Positions 18,500 to 28,113 are shown, counted from the first letter of the stretch. The stretch is 64,000 nt of DNA from Morganella sibonii (GCF_040560245.1 NZ_JAKMWP010000016.1); one strand, 5' to 3'. Program-made: numbers and translations. The notes: generated by a model not told the origin, from the letters alone.

Positions 18500-19906
18500 A
18501 TGGCCAGATATCCCAAGGACACCAAGACCGATAAACCCCGTGACCATCAGATGGAAGGGCTGAAATTACCGCCGCATTCCCTGGAAGCCGAACAGTCTGT
18601 TCTCGGCGGACTGATGCTGGATAACGAGCGTTGGGATAATGTTTCTGAGCGCGTGACCGGCGAGGACTTTTTCAGCCGTCCGCACCGGACGATTTTCGGC
18701 CAGATGCAGCGCCTGCTGGAGCAGGGACGGCCGATTGACCTGATCACCCTGTCCGAAGCACTGGAAACCGGCGGAGAGCTGGAAAATGTCGGCGGGTTTG
18801 CCTACCTGGCAGAACTCTCGAAAAACACGCCAAGTGCGGCGAATATTAATGCGTATGCTGATATCGTCCGCGAACGTGCGGTGATCCGCGACATGATTTC
18901 GGTCGCCAATGAGATCGCCGATGCCGGTTATGATCCGCAGGGGCGTTCCAGTGAAGATCTGCTCGATCTGGCGGAATCCCGCGTGTTCCAGATCGCTGAA
19001 AACCGTGCCAATAAAGATGAAGGGCCGAAGGGGATCGAGGCGATTCTGGAAGAAACCGTCGAGAAGATCGAAAAGCTGTATGCCCAGCCGCACGACGGGG
19101 TAACCGGGGTATCGTCCGGTTATCAGGATCTGGATAAAAAGACCGCCGGTCTGCAACCCTCTGATTTAATTATTGTTGCAGCACGTCCGTCCATGGGGAA
19201 AACGACATTCGCCATGAACCTGTGCGAAAACGCCGCTATGACCGAAGAAAAACCGGTTCTGATTTTCAGCCTCGAGATGCCCGGCAACCAGATCATGATG
19301 CGTATGCTGGCCTCCCTTTCCCGTGTTGACCAGACCCGCATCCGTACCGGTCAGCTCGATGATGAGGATTGGGCGCGTATATCCAGCACCATGGGTATTC
19401 TGCTGGAAAAGCGCAATATGTATATTGATGACTCGTCCGGCCTGACGCCGACCGAAGTCCGCTCCCGCGCACGGCGAATTTTCCGCGAACACGGCGGTTT
19501 AAGTCTGATTATGATCGACTACCTGCAATTAATGCGCGTACCGTCCCTCTCCGATAACCGTACTCTGGAAATCGCCGAGATTTCCCGCTCACTCAAGGCG
19601 CTGGCCAAAGAGTTGCAGGTGCCGGTGGTCGCACTGTCCCAGTTAAACCGTAGTCTGGAACAACGTGCTGATAAACGCCCAGTAAACTCCGACCTGCGTG
19701 AATCCGGATCTATCGAGCAGGATGCCGACCTTATTATGTTTATTTATCGTGATGAGGTGTATCACGAAAATAGTGATTTAAAAGGCGTGGCAGAAATCAT
19801 TATCGGTAAACAGCGTAACGGCCCTATCGGAAGCGTCCGTCTGACCTTCAACGGTCAGTGGTCGCGTTTTGATAACTATGCAGGGCCGAGTTATGACGAT
19901 GAATAA
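18500..19906 (+). CDS. dnaB: Replicative DNA helicase DnaB
   Basis: Hexameric 5'-3' helicase of the replication fork. 468 residues (E. coli 471). N-terminal helical domain (~25-170) binding primase and DnaC, then a RecA-like domain with Walker A ARPSMGKTTFAMN near residue 230, Walker B LIMIDYLQLM near 335 and the SQLNRSLEQRADKRP segment. Upstream of alr as in E. coli. There is no intein or other interruption. Confidence 0.97.
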   Translation: MARYPKDTKTDKPRDHQMEGLKLPPHSLEAEQSVLGGLMLDNERWDNVSERVTGEDFFSRPHRTIFGQMQRLLEQGRPIDLITLSEALETGGELENVGGFAYLAELSKNTPSAANINAYADIVRERAVIRDMISVANEIADAGYDPQGRSSEDLLDLAESRVFQIAENRANKDEGPKGIEAILEETVEKIEKLYAQPHDGVTGVSSGYQDLDKKTAGLQPSDLIIVAARPSMGKTTFAMNLCENAAMTEEKPVLIFSLEMPGNQIMMRMLASLSRVDQTRIRTGQLDDEDWARISSTMGILLEKRNMYIDDSSGLTPTEVRSRARRIFREHGGLSLIMIDYLQLMRVPSLSDNRTLEIAEISRSLKALAKELQVPVVALSQLNRSLEQRADKRPVNSDLRESGSIEQDADLIMFIYRDEVYHENSDLKGVAEIIIGKQRNGPIGSVRLTFNGQWSRFDNYAGPSYDDE

Positions 19907-19985
19907 ACCGCCTGAATATAACGCAGGCGGCATAATAACCCTGATAACAAACCAGACATCAACAACCCATAACCAAGGAACCCCT

Positions 19986-21065
19986 ATGAAAGCGGCAACA
20001 GCCGTCATTGACCGTGGTGCGCTTCGCCACAACTGGCAGCAGATCCGGGCGCTTGCGCCGGACAGCCGTCATGTTGCGGTGGTCAAAGCAAACGCCTACG
20101 GCCACGGATTAGTCGAAATCGCCCGTGAACTCAATGAGGCGGATGCGTTTGCGGTGGCGCGTCTGAGTGAAGCGCACGCGCTGCGCGCCGGGGGTATTGT
20201 CAAACCTATCATCCTGCTGGAAGGTTTTTTTGATGCGACCGATTTACCGGTCATTGTTGCCAGTCGTCTGGAAGTCGCGGTTCATTTTGAAGAGCAGTTA
20301 ATGGCGCTGGAGCAGGCGGAGTTATCTGATCCGGTTAAAGTCTGGATGAAAATTGATACCGGTATGCACCGTCTTGGCGTGCGGCCGGAAGAAGCAGAAG
20401 CGTTTTATCAGCGGCTGTGCAACTGCAAAAATGTGCAGCAGCCGGTGAATATCATCAGCCATTTCAGCCGTGCCGATGAAGATGACGCACAGCCGACAGA
20501 AGCGCAGATCGCCCGCTTTATGGCATTTGCCGCCGGTAAACCGGGGGAAAAATCAATTTCCGCATCCGGCGGTATTCTTTACTGGCCTCAGGCGCACCTC
20601 GACTGGGTTCGTCCGGGGATCATTCTGTACGGTGTGTCGCCGAAAAGCGGCACCGAAGCCGGTGATTACGGCCTGAAACCGGTGATGACCCTCAAATCCC
20701 GTCTGATTGCCGTGCGCAAACACAAAGCCGGGGAAGCGGTCGGTTACGGCGGTACATGGGTCAGTGATCGCGATACCTGTCTGGGGGTGATCGCGGTCGG
20801 TTACGGTGACGGCTATCCGCGCAGTGCACCATCGGGCACGCCGGTGGTGATTAACGGACGCCGTGTTCCCATTGCCGGGCGTGTTTCTATGGATATGATA
20901 ACTATCGACCTGGGGCCGGATTGCAGTGATAAAGCGGGCGATGAAGTCATTTTATGGGGCGATTCACTGCCGGTGGAGCAAATTGCAGAAGCCAGTGGTA
21001 TCAGTGCTTATGAACTGATCACCAAGCTGACCTCCCGCGTGGCGATGGAATATCTGGACGAATAA
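19986..21065 (+). CDS. alr: Alanine racemase Alr (PLP)
   Basis: Makes D-alanine for peptidoglycan. 359 residues, the same as E. coli Alr. Pyridoxal-phosphate lysine is Lys34 in VVKANAYGHG. The opposite catalytic Tyr lies in the VGYGGTWVS segment, and the GYGDGYPR loop is present. The frame is open further upstream (to 19869), but the ATG at 19986 has an AAGGAA ribosome-binding site 6 bases before it and matches the E. coli N-terminus (M.AAT.VI.R.ALRHN). Confidence 0.96.
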   Translation: MKAATAVIDRGALRHNWQQIRALAPDSRHVAVVKANAYGHGLVEIARELNEADAFAVARLSEAHALRAGGIVKPIILLEGFFDATDLPVIVASRLEVAVHFEEQLMALEQAELSDPVKVWMKIDTGMHRLGVRPEEAEAFYQRLCNCKNVQQPVNIISHFSRADEDDAQPTEAQIARFMAFAAGKPGEKSISASGGILYWPQAHLDWVRPGIILYGVSPKSGTEAGDYGLKPVMTLKSRLIAVRKHKAGEAVGYGGTWVSDRDTCLGVIAVGYGDGYPRSAPSGTPVVINGRRVPIAGRVSMDMITIDLGPDCSDKAGDEVILWGDSLPVEQIAEASGISAYELITKLTSRVAMEYLDE

Positions 21066-21120
21066 AATGTGACGCGATATGTTCTGATAGTGAGAAAAAT
21101 AACAATCAGGAGTATCGCTT

Positions 21121-22317
21121 GTGTTCGAACATGTAGACGCCTACGGCGGCGACCCGATCTTAACGCTCGTTGAGCATTTCAAACAGGATCCCCGGAAGGA
21201 GAAGGTCAATCTCAGCATTGGCCTCTATTACGACGATTCCGGGGTGACTCCGCAACTGAACAGCATCACACAGGCGAAACAGCGCTATAACGCGCAGGAT
21301 ACCGGAGCCTCCCTGTATCTGCCGATGGAAGGTTTCGCCCCTTACCGCAGTGCGGTACAAACGCTGCTGCTGGGTGATGACAGTGAGCTTATCCGCGAAG
21401 GGCGTGTGGCGACGATCCAGACGCTGGGCGGTTCCGGTGCACTGAAGATCGGCGCGGATTTCCTGCACCGCTGGTTCCCGGGATCGGATGTCTGGCTCAG
21501 TGATCCGACATGGGAAAACCATCAGGCGATCTTTGCCGGGGCCGGATTTAAAACCCATTATTATCCGTATTTCGATCCGCAGACCAAAGGCGTCAGATTT
21601 GATGAGATGCTGGCAACATTTGAGACGTTACCGGCAAAAAGCGTCATTTTACTGCATCCGTGCTGTCATAACCCGACCGGCTCTGATCTGACACCGGAAC
21701 AATGGGATAAGGTTGTCGCAGTGGTGAAAAAGCGCGAACTGATCCCGTTCCTGGATATTGCTTATCAGGGTTTCGGCAGCGGAATGGAAGAGGATGCTTA
21801 TGCTATCCGCGCCATGGCGGCGGCAGAAGTTCCGTGCTTTATCAGTAACTCGTTCTCAAAAATCTTCTCACTGTACGGTGAGCGCGTCGGCGGGTTGTCA
21901 GTCCTCTGTCCGTCACAGCAGGAAGCAGTGCGGGTGCTGGGCCAGCTGAAAGCGGGCGTACGGCGAGTCTATTCCAGCGCACCGTCTTACGGGGCAAAAC
22001 TGGTGTCTGAAGTGCTGAACGATACCGGACTGAAAGCACAATGGCTGGCGGAGGTGGAAACCATGCGCAGCCGGATCGCGGATATGCGCACGGTGCTGGT
22101 GGATACCCTGAAAAATACACTGCCGGAGAAGAATTTTGATCATCTGCTGCATCAGCGCGGGATGTTCAGCTATACCGGGTTCAGTCCGGAGCAGGTCACG
22201 GCACTGCGTGAGCAGCATGCGGTGTATCTTGTCGGATCAGGACGGGTCTGTATGGCGGGGGTGAACCGTCATAATGTGGATGCGATTGCGCGGGCCTTTG
22301 CGGCGGTCAGCCGTTAA
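21121..22317 (+). CDS. tyrB: Aromatic-amino-acid aminotransferase TyrB
   Basis: Transaminates aromatic keto acids (and leucine, aspartate) as the last step of tyrosine and phenylalanine synthesis. 398 residues (E. coli 397). The PLP lysine is Lys247 in SNSFSKIFSLYGERVGG. The HPCCHNPTG motif near residue 180 and the C-terminal GRVCMAG loop are conserved. GTG start at 21121, after CAGGAG. It follows alr as in E. coli. No TyrR box was confidently seen in the 55-base gap. Confidence 0.95.
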   Translation: MFEHVDAYGGDPILTLVEHFKQDPRKEKVNLSIGLYYDDSGVTPQLNSITQAKQRYNAQDTGASLYLPMEGFAPYRSAVQTLLLGDDSELIREGRVATIQTLGGSGALKIGADFLHRWFPGSDVWLSDPTWENHQAIFAGAGFKTHYYPYFDPQTKGVRFDEMLATFETLPAKSVILLHPCCHNPTGSDLTPEQWDKVVAVVKKRELIPFLDIAYQGFGSGMEEDAYAIRAMAAAEVPCFISNSFSKIFSLYGERVGGLSVLCPSQQEAVRVLGQLKAGVRRVYSSAPSYGAKLVSEVLNDTGLKAQWLAEVETMRSRIADMRTVLVDTLKNTLPEKNFDHLLHQRGMFSYTGFSPEQVTALREQHAVYLVGSGRVCMAGVNRHNVDAIARAFAAVSR

Positions 22318-22368
22318 TCCTCAGCAATGAAATGATGATGCGCGGAATAATTCTGTTCCGCGCCTGTT

Positions 22369-22635
22369 TCAGCGCAGCTGACTGTCTTTACTGCCGCGCC
22401 GGTTATAGCCGCTGAATGCGGCCTGTTTTTTATCTGCTTCTGCCTGACAGTTCACACACAGCTGTACGCCGGGTATCGCGTCATGCCGCGCTTGCGGGAT
22501 CGGGTCACCGCACTCCTCACAAAACAGCGCACTTTCTCCTGTCGCCAGCTGGCTGCGCACCCGCGCGACGGCATCATCCAGTGTGGCATCAATCTGCTCC
22601 TGAACAGCAGAATCACTTGCCCATCCGCTTGCCAT
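22369..22635 (-). CDS. ybiI: DksA/TraR-type C4 zinc-finger protein (YbiI-like)
   Basis: 88-residue protein with the DksA-type zinc finger CEECGDPIPQARHDA...CVNC at residues ~39-63 and a short helical N-terminus. It resembles E. coli YbiI. Small DksA/TraR homologs may act in the RNA polymerase secondary channel, but this family member has no established role. Located between tyrB and uvrA on the minus strand. A hairpin GCGCGGAA/TTCCGCGC at 22340-22363 lies beyond its stop and has no strong T-run. Confidence 0.85.
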   Translation of the reverse strand: MASGWASDSAVQEQIDATLDDAVARVRSQLATGESALFCEECGDPIPQARHDAIPGVQLCVNCQAEADKKQAAFSGYNRRGSKDSQLR

Positions 22636-22720
22636 TTTCGCCTCCTGTTTCCGGTGGTTGCCCGATACTCTATTTTATCACGAACTGCTTATTATTTCAC
22701 CAGAAAGGAAAACGGATAAA

Positions 22721-22750
22721 AAAATACCGCAGCGGGCGCTGCGGTATTTT
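22721..22750 (-). terminator. Terminator of uvrA
   Basis: Perfect 13-bp stem AAAATACCGCAGC (22721-22733) with GCTGCGGTATTTT (22738-22750). Additional A on the left give a T-run for minus-strand transcripts leaving uvrA. Confidence 0.9.
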
Positions 22751-22765
22751 CAGAATCAGAAAAGA

Positions 22766-25600
22766 TTAATAGCCTCTTTTCAGAATCGGCTTCAGGAAGC
22801 GGGCTGTGTGTGAGCGTTCACATGCTGCCACTTCTTCCGGTGTACCGGCGATAAGGATTTCACCGCCGCCGCTGCCGCCTTCCGGGCCCAGATCCACAAT
22901 CCAGTCTGCGGTTTTAATCACATCCAGGTTATGTTCGATAACCACAATACTGTTGCCCTGGTCGCGCAGCTGATGCAGCACTGCCAGCAGTTGTTCGATA
23001 TCCGCGAAGTGCAGACCGGTAGTCGGTTCATCGAGGATATAGAGTGTCTGCCCGGTGCCGCGTTTGGACAGTTCCTTCGCCAGTTTCACCCGCTGCGCTT
23101 CACCGCCGGAGAGGGTTGTTGCCGACTGCCCGAGGCGGATATAAGAGAGGCCGACATCCATCAGTGTCTGTAATTTACGCGCCAGCGCCGGAACCACATC
23201 GAAGAACTCACGGGCTTCCTCGATAGTCATATCCAGCACTTCGTGGATATTTTTCCCTTTGTATTTCACTTCCAGGGTTTCGCGGTTATAGCGTTTACCT
23301 TTGCACTGATCGCACGGTACATACACATCCGGCAGGAAGTGCATTTCCACTTTCAGCACGCCGTCACCCTGACAGGCTTCACAGCGCCCGCCCTTGACGT
23401 TGAAACTGAACCGCCCCGGTGTGTAGCCGCGTGAGCGGGATTCCGGTACGCCGGCGAACAGTTCGCGGACAGGGGTGAACACGCCGGTATAGGTTGCCGG
23501 GTTTGAACGTGGTGTCCGGCCGATAGGGCTCTGGTCGATATCGATCACTTTATCGAAATGCTCCAGACCTTCGACTGATTTATACGGCGCCGGGGTGACG
23601 GTAGTCGCACCGTTGAGCTGTGTCTGGGCAATCGGGAACAGCGTGTCATTGATCAGGGTGGATTTCCCTGAACCGGAAACCCCGGTGATGCAGGTAAACA
23701 GCCCGACCGGCAGATTCAGTGTCACATTCTTCAGGTTGTTACCGCCGGCACCGGTGATAGTCAGCATTTTGGCCGGATCTGCCGCATTGCGTTTTTCCGG
23801 GATGGTGATCCGCCGTTCGCCGCTGAGGAACTTCCCGGTCAGGGACTCCGGTGTGCCGATAATGTCGTCCAGCGATCCCTGAGCAACAATTTCCCCGCCG
23901 TGGACACCCGCGCCCGGGCCGATATCGATAATATGATCAGCGGCACGGATAGCATCTTCATCATGTTCAACCACAATCACGGTATTGCCGAGATCACGAA
24001 GGTGAACCAGGGTTTCCAGCAAACGGTCATTATCACGCTGATGCAGCCCGATAGACGGTTCATCCAGCACATACATCACACCGACCAGACCGGCACCGAT
24101 CTGACTGGCAAGACGGATACGCTGCGCCTCACCGCCGGACAGCGTTTCCGCGGAGCGGGAGAGCGTCAGGTAATTCAGACCGACGTTAACCAGGAATTTC
24201 AGGCGATCCTGAATCTCTTTCAGTACTTTTTCGGCGATTTTCGCGCGCTGGCCGCTGAATTTCAGGTTATTAAAGAAGTCCATCGCATGGCCGATGCTGA
24301 AATCAGAAATCTGCGGCAGTGTGGTGTCACCGACAAACACAAAGCGGGCTTCTTTTTTCAGACGGGTGCCGCCGCAGGAAATACACGGACGGTTACTGAT
24401 ATATTTGGCCAGTTCTTCGCGTACCGCCATGGATTCCGTCTCTTTATAACGGCGTTCCATATTGTGCAGCACACCTTCAAACGGATGATGGCGAACCGTC
24501 ACATCACCCCGGTCATTGGAATATTTAAATTCAATGGATTCACGACCTGAACCATTGAGGATCACTTTCTGAATTTTGGCCGGTAATTCGGAATACGGAG
24601 ATTCAATATCAAACTTATAATGATCCGCCAGGGACATCAGCATCTGATAATAATAGAAATTACGGCGATCCCAGCCGCGGATAGCTCCGCCGCCGAGTGA
24701 CAGATTCGGGTTCTGCACCACGCGATCCGGATCGAAGAACTGTTGTACACCCAGGCCATCACAGGTCGGGCAGGCTCCCGCCGGGTTATTGAAGGAGAAC
24801 AGGCGTGGCTCCAGCTCACTCATGCTGTATCCGCAGACCGGACAGGCGAAATTCGCCGAAAATACCAGTTCTTCGGCGCTGTTATCTTCCATATCGGCGA
24901 TAATGGCAGTACCGCCGGACAGTGTCAGCGCGGTTTCGAAGGATTCCGCCAGGCGCTGTGCCAGATCATCCCGGACTTTGAAACGGTCAACCACCACTTC
25001 GATGGTGTGTTTGATCTGCAGTTCCAGTTTCGGCGGATCAGAGAGATCACAAATTTCCCCGTCGATCCGTGCACGGATATAGCCCTGTGCCGCCAGGTTA
25101 TCGAGCAGTTTGGTGTGTTCGCCTTTACGTTCTTTAACGACCGGTGCCAGCAGCATCAGTCGTTTGCCTTCCGGCAGGGTCAGAACATTATCCACCATCT
25201 GGCTGACCGTCTGTGCCGTCAGCGGAATATCGTGATCCGGACAGCGCGGCTCACCCACACGGGCAAACAGCAGACGCAGGTAGTCATGGATCTCAGTAAT
25301 GGTGCCCACGGTGGAACGCGGGTTATGGGAAGTGGATTTCTGCTCGATGGAAATCGCCGGGGAAAGCCCTTCAATATGATCCACATCCGGTTTTTCCATC
25401 AGCGACAGGAACTGACGCGCATACGCGGACAGGGATTCCACATAGCGGCGCTGCCCCTCGGCATAGAGTGTATCAAAGGCGAGGGACGACTTTCCGGAGC
25501 CGGATAACCCCGTGATAACAATCAGTTTATCACGCGGAATAATGAGGTTGATATTCTTCAGATTGTGGGTGCGGGCGCCCCGTATATCGATATTATCCAT
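22766..25600 (-). CDS. uvrA: Excinuclease ABC subunit A
   Basis: Damage-recognition ATPase of nucleotide excision repair. 944 residues (E. coli 940). Two ABC modules: Walker A GLSGSGKSSLAF near residue 31 and GVSGSGKSTLIND near 640, with signature motifs LSGGEAQRIRLASQIG and LSGGEAQRVKLAKELS. CXXC zinc modules are present in both halves (CPVCGYSM, CEACQGDG...CDQCKGKR). Divergent from ssb across a 276-base interval with a LexA-type box, so SOS induction is expected. Confidence 0.97.
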   Translation of the reverse strand: MDNIDIRGARTHNLKNINLIIPRDKLIVITGLSGSGKSSLAFDTLYAEGQRRYVESLSAYARQFLSLMEKPDVDHIEGLSPAISIEQKSTSHNPRSTVGTITEIHDYLRLLFARVGEPRCPDHDIPLTAQTVSQMVDNVLTLPEGKRLMLLAPVVKERKGEHTKLLDNLAAQGYIRARIDGEICDLSDPPKLELQIKHTIEVVVDRFKVRDDLAQRLAESFETALTLSGGTAIIADMEDNSAEELVFSANFACPVCGYSMSELEPRLFSFNNPAGACPTCDGLGVQQFFDPDRVVQNPNLSLGGGAIRGWDRRNFYYYQMLMSLADHYKFDIESPYSELPAKIQKVILNGSGRESIEFKYSNDRGDVTVRHHPFEGVLHNMERRYKETESMAVREELAKYISNRPCISCGGTRLKKEARFVFVGDTTLPQISDFSIGHAMDFFNNLKFSGQRAKIAEKVLKEIQDRLKFLVNVGLNYLTLSRSAETLSGGEAQRIRLASQIGAGLVGVMYVLDEPSIGLHQRDNDRLLETLVHLRDLGNTVIVVEHDEDAIRAADHIIDIGPGAGVHGGEIVAQGSLDDIIGTPESLTGKFLSGERRITIPEKRNAADPAKMLTITGAGGNNLKNVTLNLPVGLFTCITGVSGSGKSTLINDTLFPIAQTQLNGATTVTPAPYKSVEGLEHFDKVIDIDQSPIGRTPRSNPATYTGVFTPVRELFAGVPESRSRGYTPGRFSFNVKGGRCEACQGDGVLKVEMHFLPDVYVPCDQCKGKRYNRETLEVKYKGKNIHEVLDMTIEEAREFFDVVPALARKLQTLMDVGLSYIRLGQSATTLSGGEAQRVKLAKELSKRGTGQTLYILDEPTTGLHFADIEQLLAVLHQLRDQGNSIVVIEHNLDVIKTADWIVDLGPEGGSGGGEILIAGTPEEVAACERSHTARFLKPILKRGY

Positions 25601-25665
25601 GTACCACTTCCCGGGAGTTTCAGATAGCGACCAATTTATTCAGCCTGATATTATTGCACATAATT

Positions 25666-25685
25666 TACTGAATGGATATCCAGTA
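25666..25685. promoter_or_regulatory. LexA-type operator between uvrA and ssb
   Basis: TACTG-AATGGATATC-CAGTA keeps the outer TACTG...CAGTA of the 20-bp LexA consensus but lacks the inner T and A of CTGT/ACAG. Its position 66 bp before uvrA, in the shared uvrA/ssb promoter region, matches E. coli. Confidence 0.7.
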
Positions 25686-25876
25686 TCAGAAGAAATCTGT
25701 GTATAATCTCAGCAGCATTTGCCTGACAGCTGATGACATTTTGCGCAGCAGATTTTAGAGAAGACACGCAAATATGAAAAGCCGATCGCGGCAAAAGATT
25801 ACCGATTCAAAAAAGTCACCCAGACGTGTTAGACTAGATCCTTATATGTTTTAAACAATTTCATCGGGAGCATTTC

Positions 25877-26398
25877 ATGGCCAGCAGAGGCGTCAACAAA
25901 GTCATTCTTATCGGGAACCTGGGTCAGGATCCGGAAGTGCGTTACATGCCTAACGGCGGTGCGGTTACCAACATCACACTGGCGACATCAGAATCATGGC
26001 GTGATAAACAAACCGGCGAAATGAAAGAGAAAACCGAATGGCACCGTGTGGTGATCTTCGGCAAACTGGCAGAAATTGCCGGTGAATATCTGAAAAAAGG
26101 TTCACAGGTTTATATCGAAGGCTCACTCCAGACCCGTAAATGGCAGGATCAGAGCGGCCAGGAACGCTACACCACGGAAGTCGTGGTCAATATCGGCGGC
26201 AGCATGCAGATGCTGGGCGGCCGCAGCGGTGGCGGTGATAATGCATCACAGGGCGGTGGCTGGGGACAACCACAGCAGCCGCAACAATCCCAGCAGTTCA
26301 GCGGCGGCGGTAACCCGCGCCCGGCACAACAACCGGCAGCAGCTGCACCGCAAAGCAATGAACCGCCGATGGATTTCGATGACGATATTCCGTTCTGA
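25877..26398 (+). CDS. ssb: Single-stranded DNA-binding protein
   Basis: Tetrameric ssDNA-binding protein for replication, repair and recombination. 173 residues. OB-fold over residues ~1-110 (MASRGVNKVILIGNLGQDPE... start), then a Gln/Gly/Pro-rich flexible linker and the conserved acidic tip DFDDDIPF that binds partner proteins. Ribosome-binding site GGGAG lies upstream of the ATG. A perfect TATAAT at 25702-25707 is a possible promoter element. Confidence 0.97.
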   Translation: MASRGVNKVILIGNLGQDPEVRYMPNGGAVTNITLATSESWRDKQTGEMKEKTEWHRVVIFGKLAEIAGEYLKKGSQVYIEGSLQTRKWQDQSGQERYTTEVVVNIGGSMQMLGGRSGGGDNASQGGGWGQPQQPQQSQQFSGGGNPRPAQQPAAAAPQSNEPPMDFDDDIPF

Positions 26399-26421
26399 TC
26401 TGAATATCTGTTATTTCATAT

Positions 26422-26449
26422 AAAAAATCCCGCGTTGGCGGGATTTTTT
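26422..26449. terminator. Bidirectional terminator after ssb
   Basis: Perfect 12-bp stem AAAAAATCCCGC (26422-26433) with GCGGGATTTTTT (26438-26449), loop GTTG. It also ends the minus-strand deacylase gene. Confidence 0.9.
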
Positions 26450-26466
26450 ATATCTGTGATCTGAAA

Positions 26467-27396
26467 TCAGTCCGCAGCGTCGGCGATAATACCGTTAATG
26501 GCGCGGGTGACACAGGTTGCACTGAGTTTTGAGTAACCACCTCCGCCAAGAAAAACAGCGGGAATTTGTTTTTCTGACAGGAACTGCCAGGTTGTTTTGT
26601 CTCTTTCTGCAATATCACTGATTGTCAGTGAAAGGCCGCCGAGTTTATCTGCTTCAAGCGGATCTGTGCCGGTAATGACAAATGCTATTTTATAGTTACC
26701 GTTTATCTTACTTAAGGCATCACGGTATTGGTTCAGGTAATGAATGCCGGAGGTTTTTTCCGGAAGCGGGACAGGGATATCAACACGTTCACGTGTATAT
26801 TTTGACTGCGGATAAATATCCTGATTATAAATATCAAGGATCGTCACTCTGTTGTTATCCATAAAATCGACAGCATTACCATTGCCGTGATGTGCATCAG
26901 TATCAATAATTAATATTCTGTCATCCGCGGACAGGATATTTCTCCGGCGTAATTCCTGATAGCAAATCGTGATGTCATTATAGATACAGAACCCCTCCAT
27001 ATTCTGGTGAGATGCGTGATGATAGCCACCGGCAAGATTCCAGAAAATGGTGTTCTCCTGTATCGCTTTTTGTGCGCCCAGCAATGTACCGGCGATACCA
27101 AAACGCATGGGGGTTAATACATGCTTATCCAGATAGGAATAGCTAAGGAAGGGTACCGGGGGAAACTCAAGTGCTCTCAGGATACCCTTTTTATTTTTGA
27201 CTCTGTATTTCATTATCCCGGAAAGATAATCTTCAGTGATCTGCTCATCTATAGCGGAATCAGGCATATGAAACCGGATTTTACTGTTATTTTTCAAATC
27301 ATTAAAAATAGATTTGAATTTCATTCCGTAAAACGGATGAAAGTAACCCAAAAGTCCGATGTCAAAATTATAATTCTCACTATAGATTACATTCAT
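26467..27396 (-). CDS. HDAC11-like (class IV) zinc deacylase
   Basis: 309-residue member of the histone deacetylase/AcuC/AphA superfamily. The whole catalytic set is visible: His126-His127 in GGYHHASH, zinc ligands Asp167, His169 (DTDAHHGNG) and Asp245 (TGTDPLEAD), and catalytic Tyr288 in GGGGY. The N-terminal YSENYN...HPF start, the DFMDNNRV...LDIYNQDIYP stretch and KLGGLSLT match class IV (HDAC11) better than AcuC or acetylpolyamine hydrolases. Human HDAC11 is a potent lysine de-fatty-acylase. The substrate here is unknown. Its ATG overlaps the stop of the upstream thiol-enzyme gene (ATGA), so the two are translationally coupled. Confidence 0.85.
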   Translation of the reverse strand: MNVIYSENYNFDIGLLGYFHPFYGMKFKSIFNDLKNNSKIRFHMPDSAIDEQITEDYLSGIMKYRVKNKKGILRALEFPPVPFLSYSYLDKHVLTPMRFGIAGTLLGAQKAIQENTIFWNLAGGYHHASHQNMEGFCIYNDITICYQELRRRNILSADDRILIIDTDAHHGNGNAVDFMDNNRVTILDIYNQDIYPQSKYTRERVDIPVPLPEKTSGIHYLNQYRDALSKINGNYKIAFVITGTDPLEADKLGGLSLTISDIAERDKTTWQFLSEKQIPAVFLGGGGYSKLSATCVTRAINGIIADAAD

Positions 27397-27860
27397 ACTA
27401 TATTTACCGAGAGTTCCTGTGCATACCGTAAGATATCATGAGGTGTCCAGATCCCTCTACCCAGAGTTGAACCTAAATATTTGGAATAATTACTGGCTGA
27501 TGGGGTAAAGCCGGGTTTTTTATCACAGGCAACAGCCAGGCATTCAGCAACAATATGAGAGCAGTTATTGCGGGCCAGCTGATATCTCGGTGTGTTACTC
27601 ATCAGTTCTGCGATATGAAATGCAAGTTTTTCTTCATTGATTTCATTAATAGTGACAACCCGGGGTTGTCTGTTGCCTTCATTTTCAATATCTTCCTTTA
27701 ACGCGCCCATAAAGGCACCGGGATGACTATTGGATTTAATTTTCAGATCTTTTTTTCCTGCACTGTCTTTTGGCCAGAAACTGACGTAGTTTCCCTGAAA
27801 CGAAAGAGATGCATGTCCGATATATTTTCCTTCCGGCAACCAGATATAAACTTTTAACAT
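27393..27860 (-). CDS. Putative permuted NlpC/P60 (LRAT/RID-like) thiol enzyme
   Basis: 155-residue protein with no signal peptide or membrane segment. A conserved His sits early, in IGHASLSF (His16), followed by YVSFWP. A Cys sits late, in ARNNCSHIVAECL (Cys100, His102). This His-before-Cys order is that of circularly permuted papain-like folds: LRAT/H-REV phospholipid acyltransferases, PPPDE peptidases and the RID/IcsB lysine fatty-acyltransferase effectors. Which activity applies cannot be told from sequence. First gene of the pair with the HDAC11-like deacylase. Ribosome-binding site AAGGAGT lies 6 bases upstream. I do not recognise a named family member. Confidence 0.6.
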   Translation of the reverse strand: MLKVYIWLPEGKYIGHASLSFQGNYVSFWPKDSAGKKDLKIKSNSHPGAFMGALKEDIENEGNRQPRVVTINEINEEKLAFHIAELMSNTPRYQLARNNCSHIVAECLAVACDKKPGFTPSASNYSKYLGSTLGRGIWTPHDILRYAQELSVNIV

Positions 27861-28077
27861 GTAACACTCCTTGTTTTTAACTGAGTGCTAAATGTATTTT
27901 TTTATCCGTAAAGCGAAATAATGATTAGTCTTAATCTTATTTTTTCATGTATATCGTCTGCATATGAAACATGAAATGTACTTTGCTGAAATATCACAGA
28001 TGAAAATAAGGTGTTATCAGCTCAGAATAAATAAGAAAAAAATTATTTTTCTGCGTAGTTCTGCATAGTCAGCGGCA

Positions 28078-28113
28078 AAAAAATACCCCTTACGTCGGGT
28101 GACAGTAAGGGGT
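28078..28113 (-). terminator. Orphan minus-strand terminator
   Basis: Stem ACCCCTTAC (28085-28093) with GTAAGGGGT (28105-28113). Seven A just to the left give a T-run in the minus direction. No minus-strand gene precedes it. Confidence 0.7.

Noticed and set aside
24743..25507. Long + strand ORF (254 codons) opposite uvrA
   Set aside because: Antisense to the highly conserved uvrA. A long open shadow frame is common in G+C-biased codon usage.
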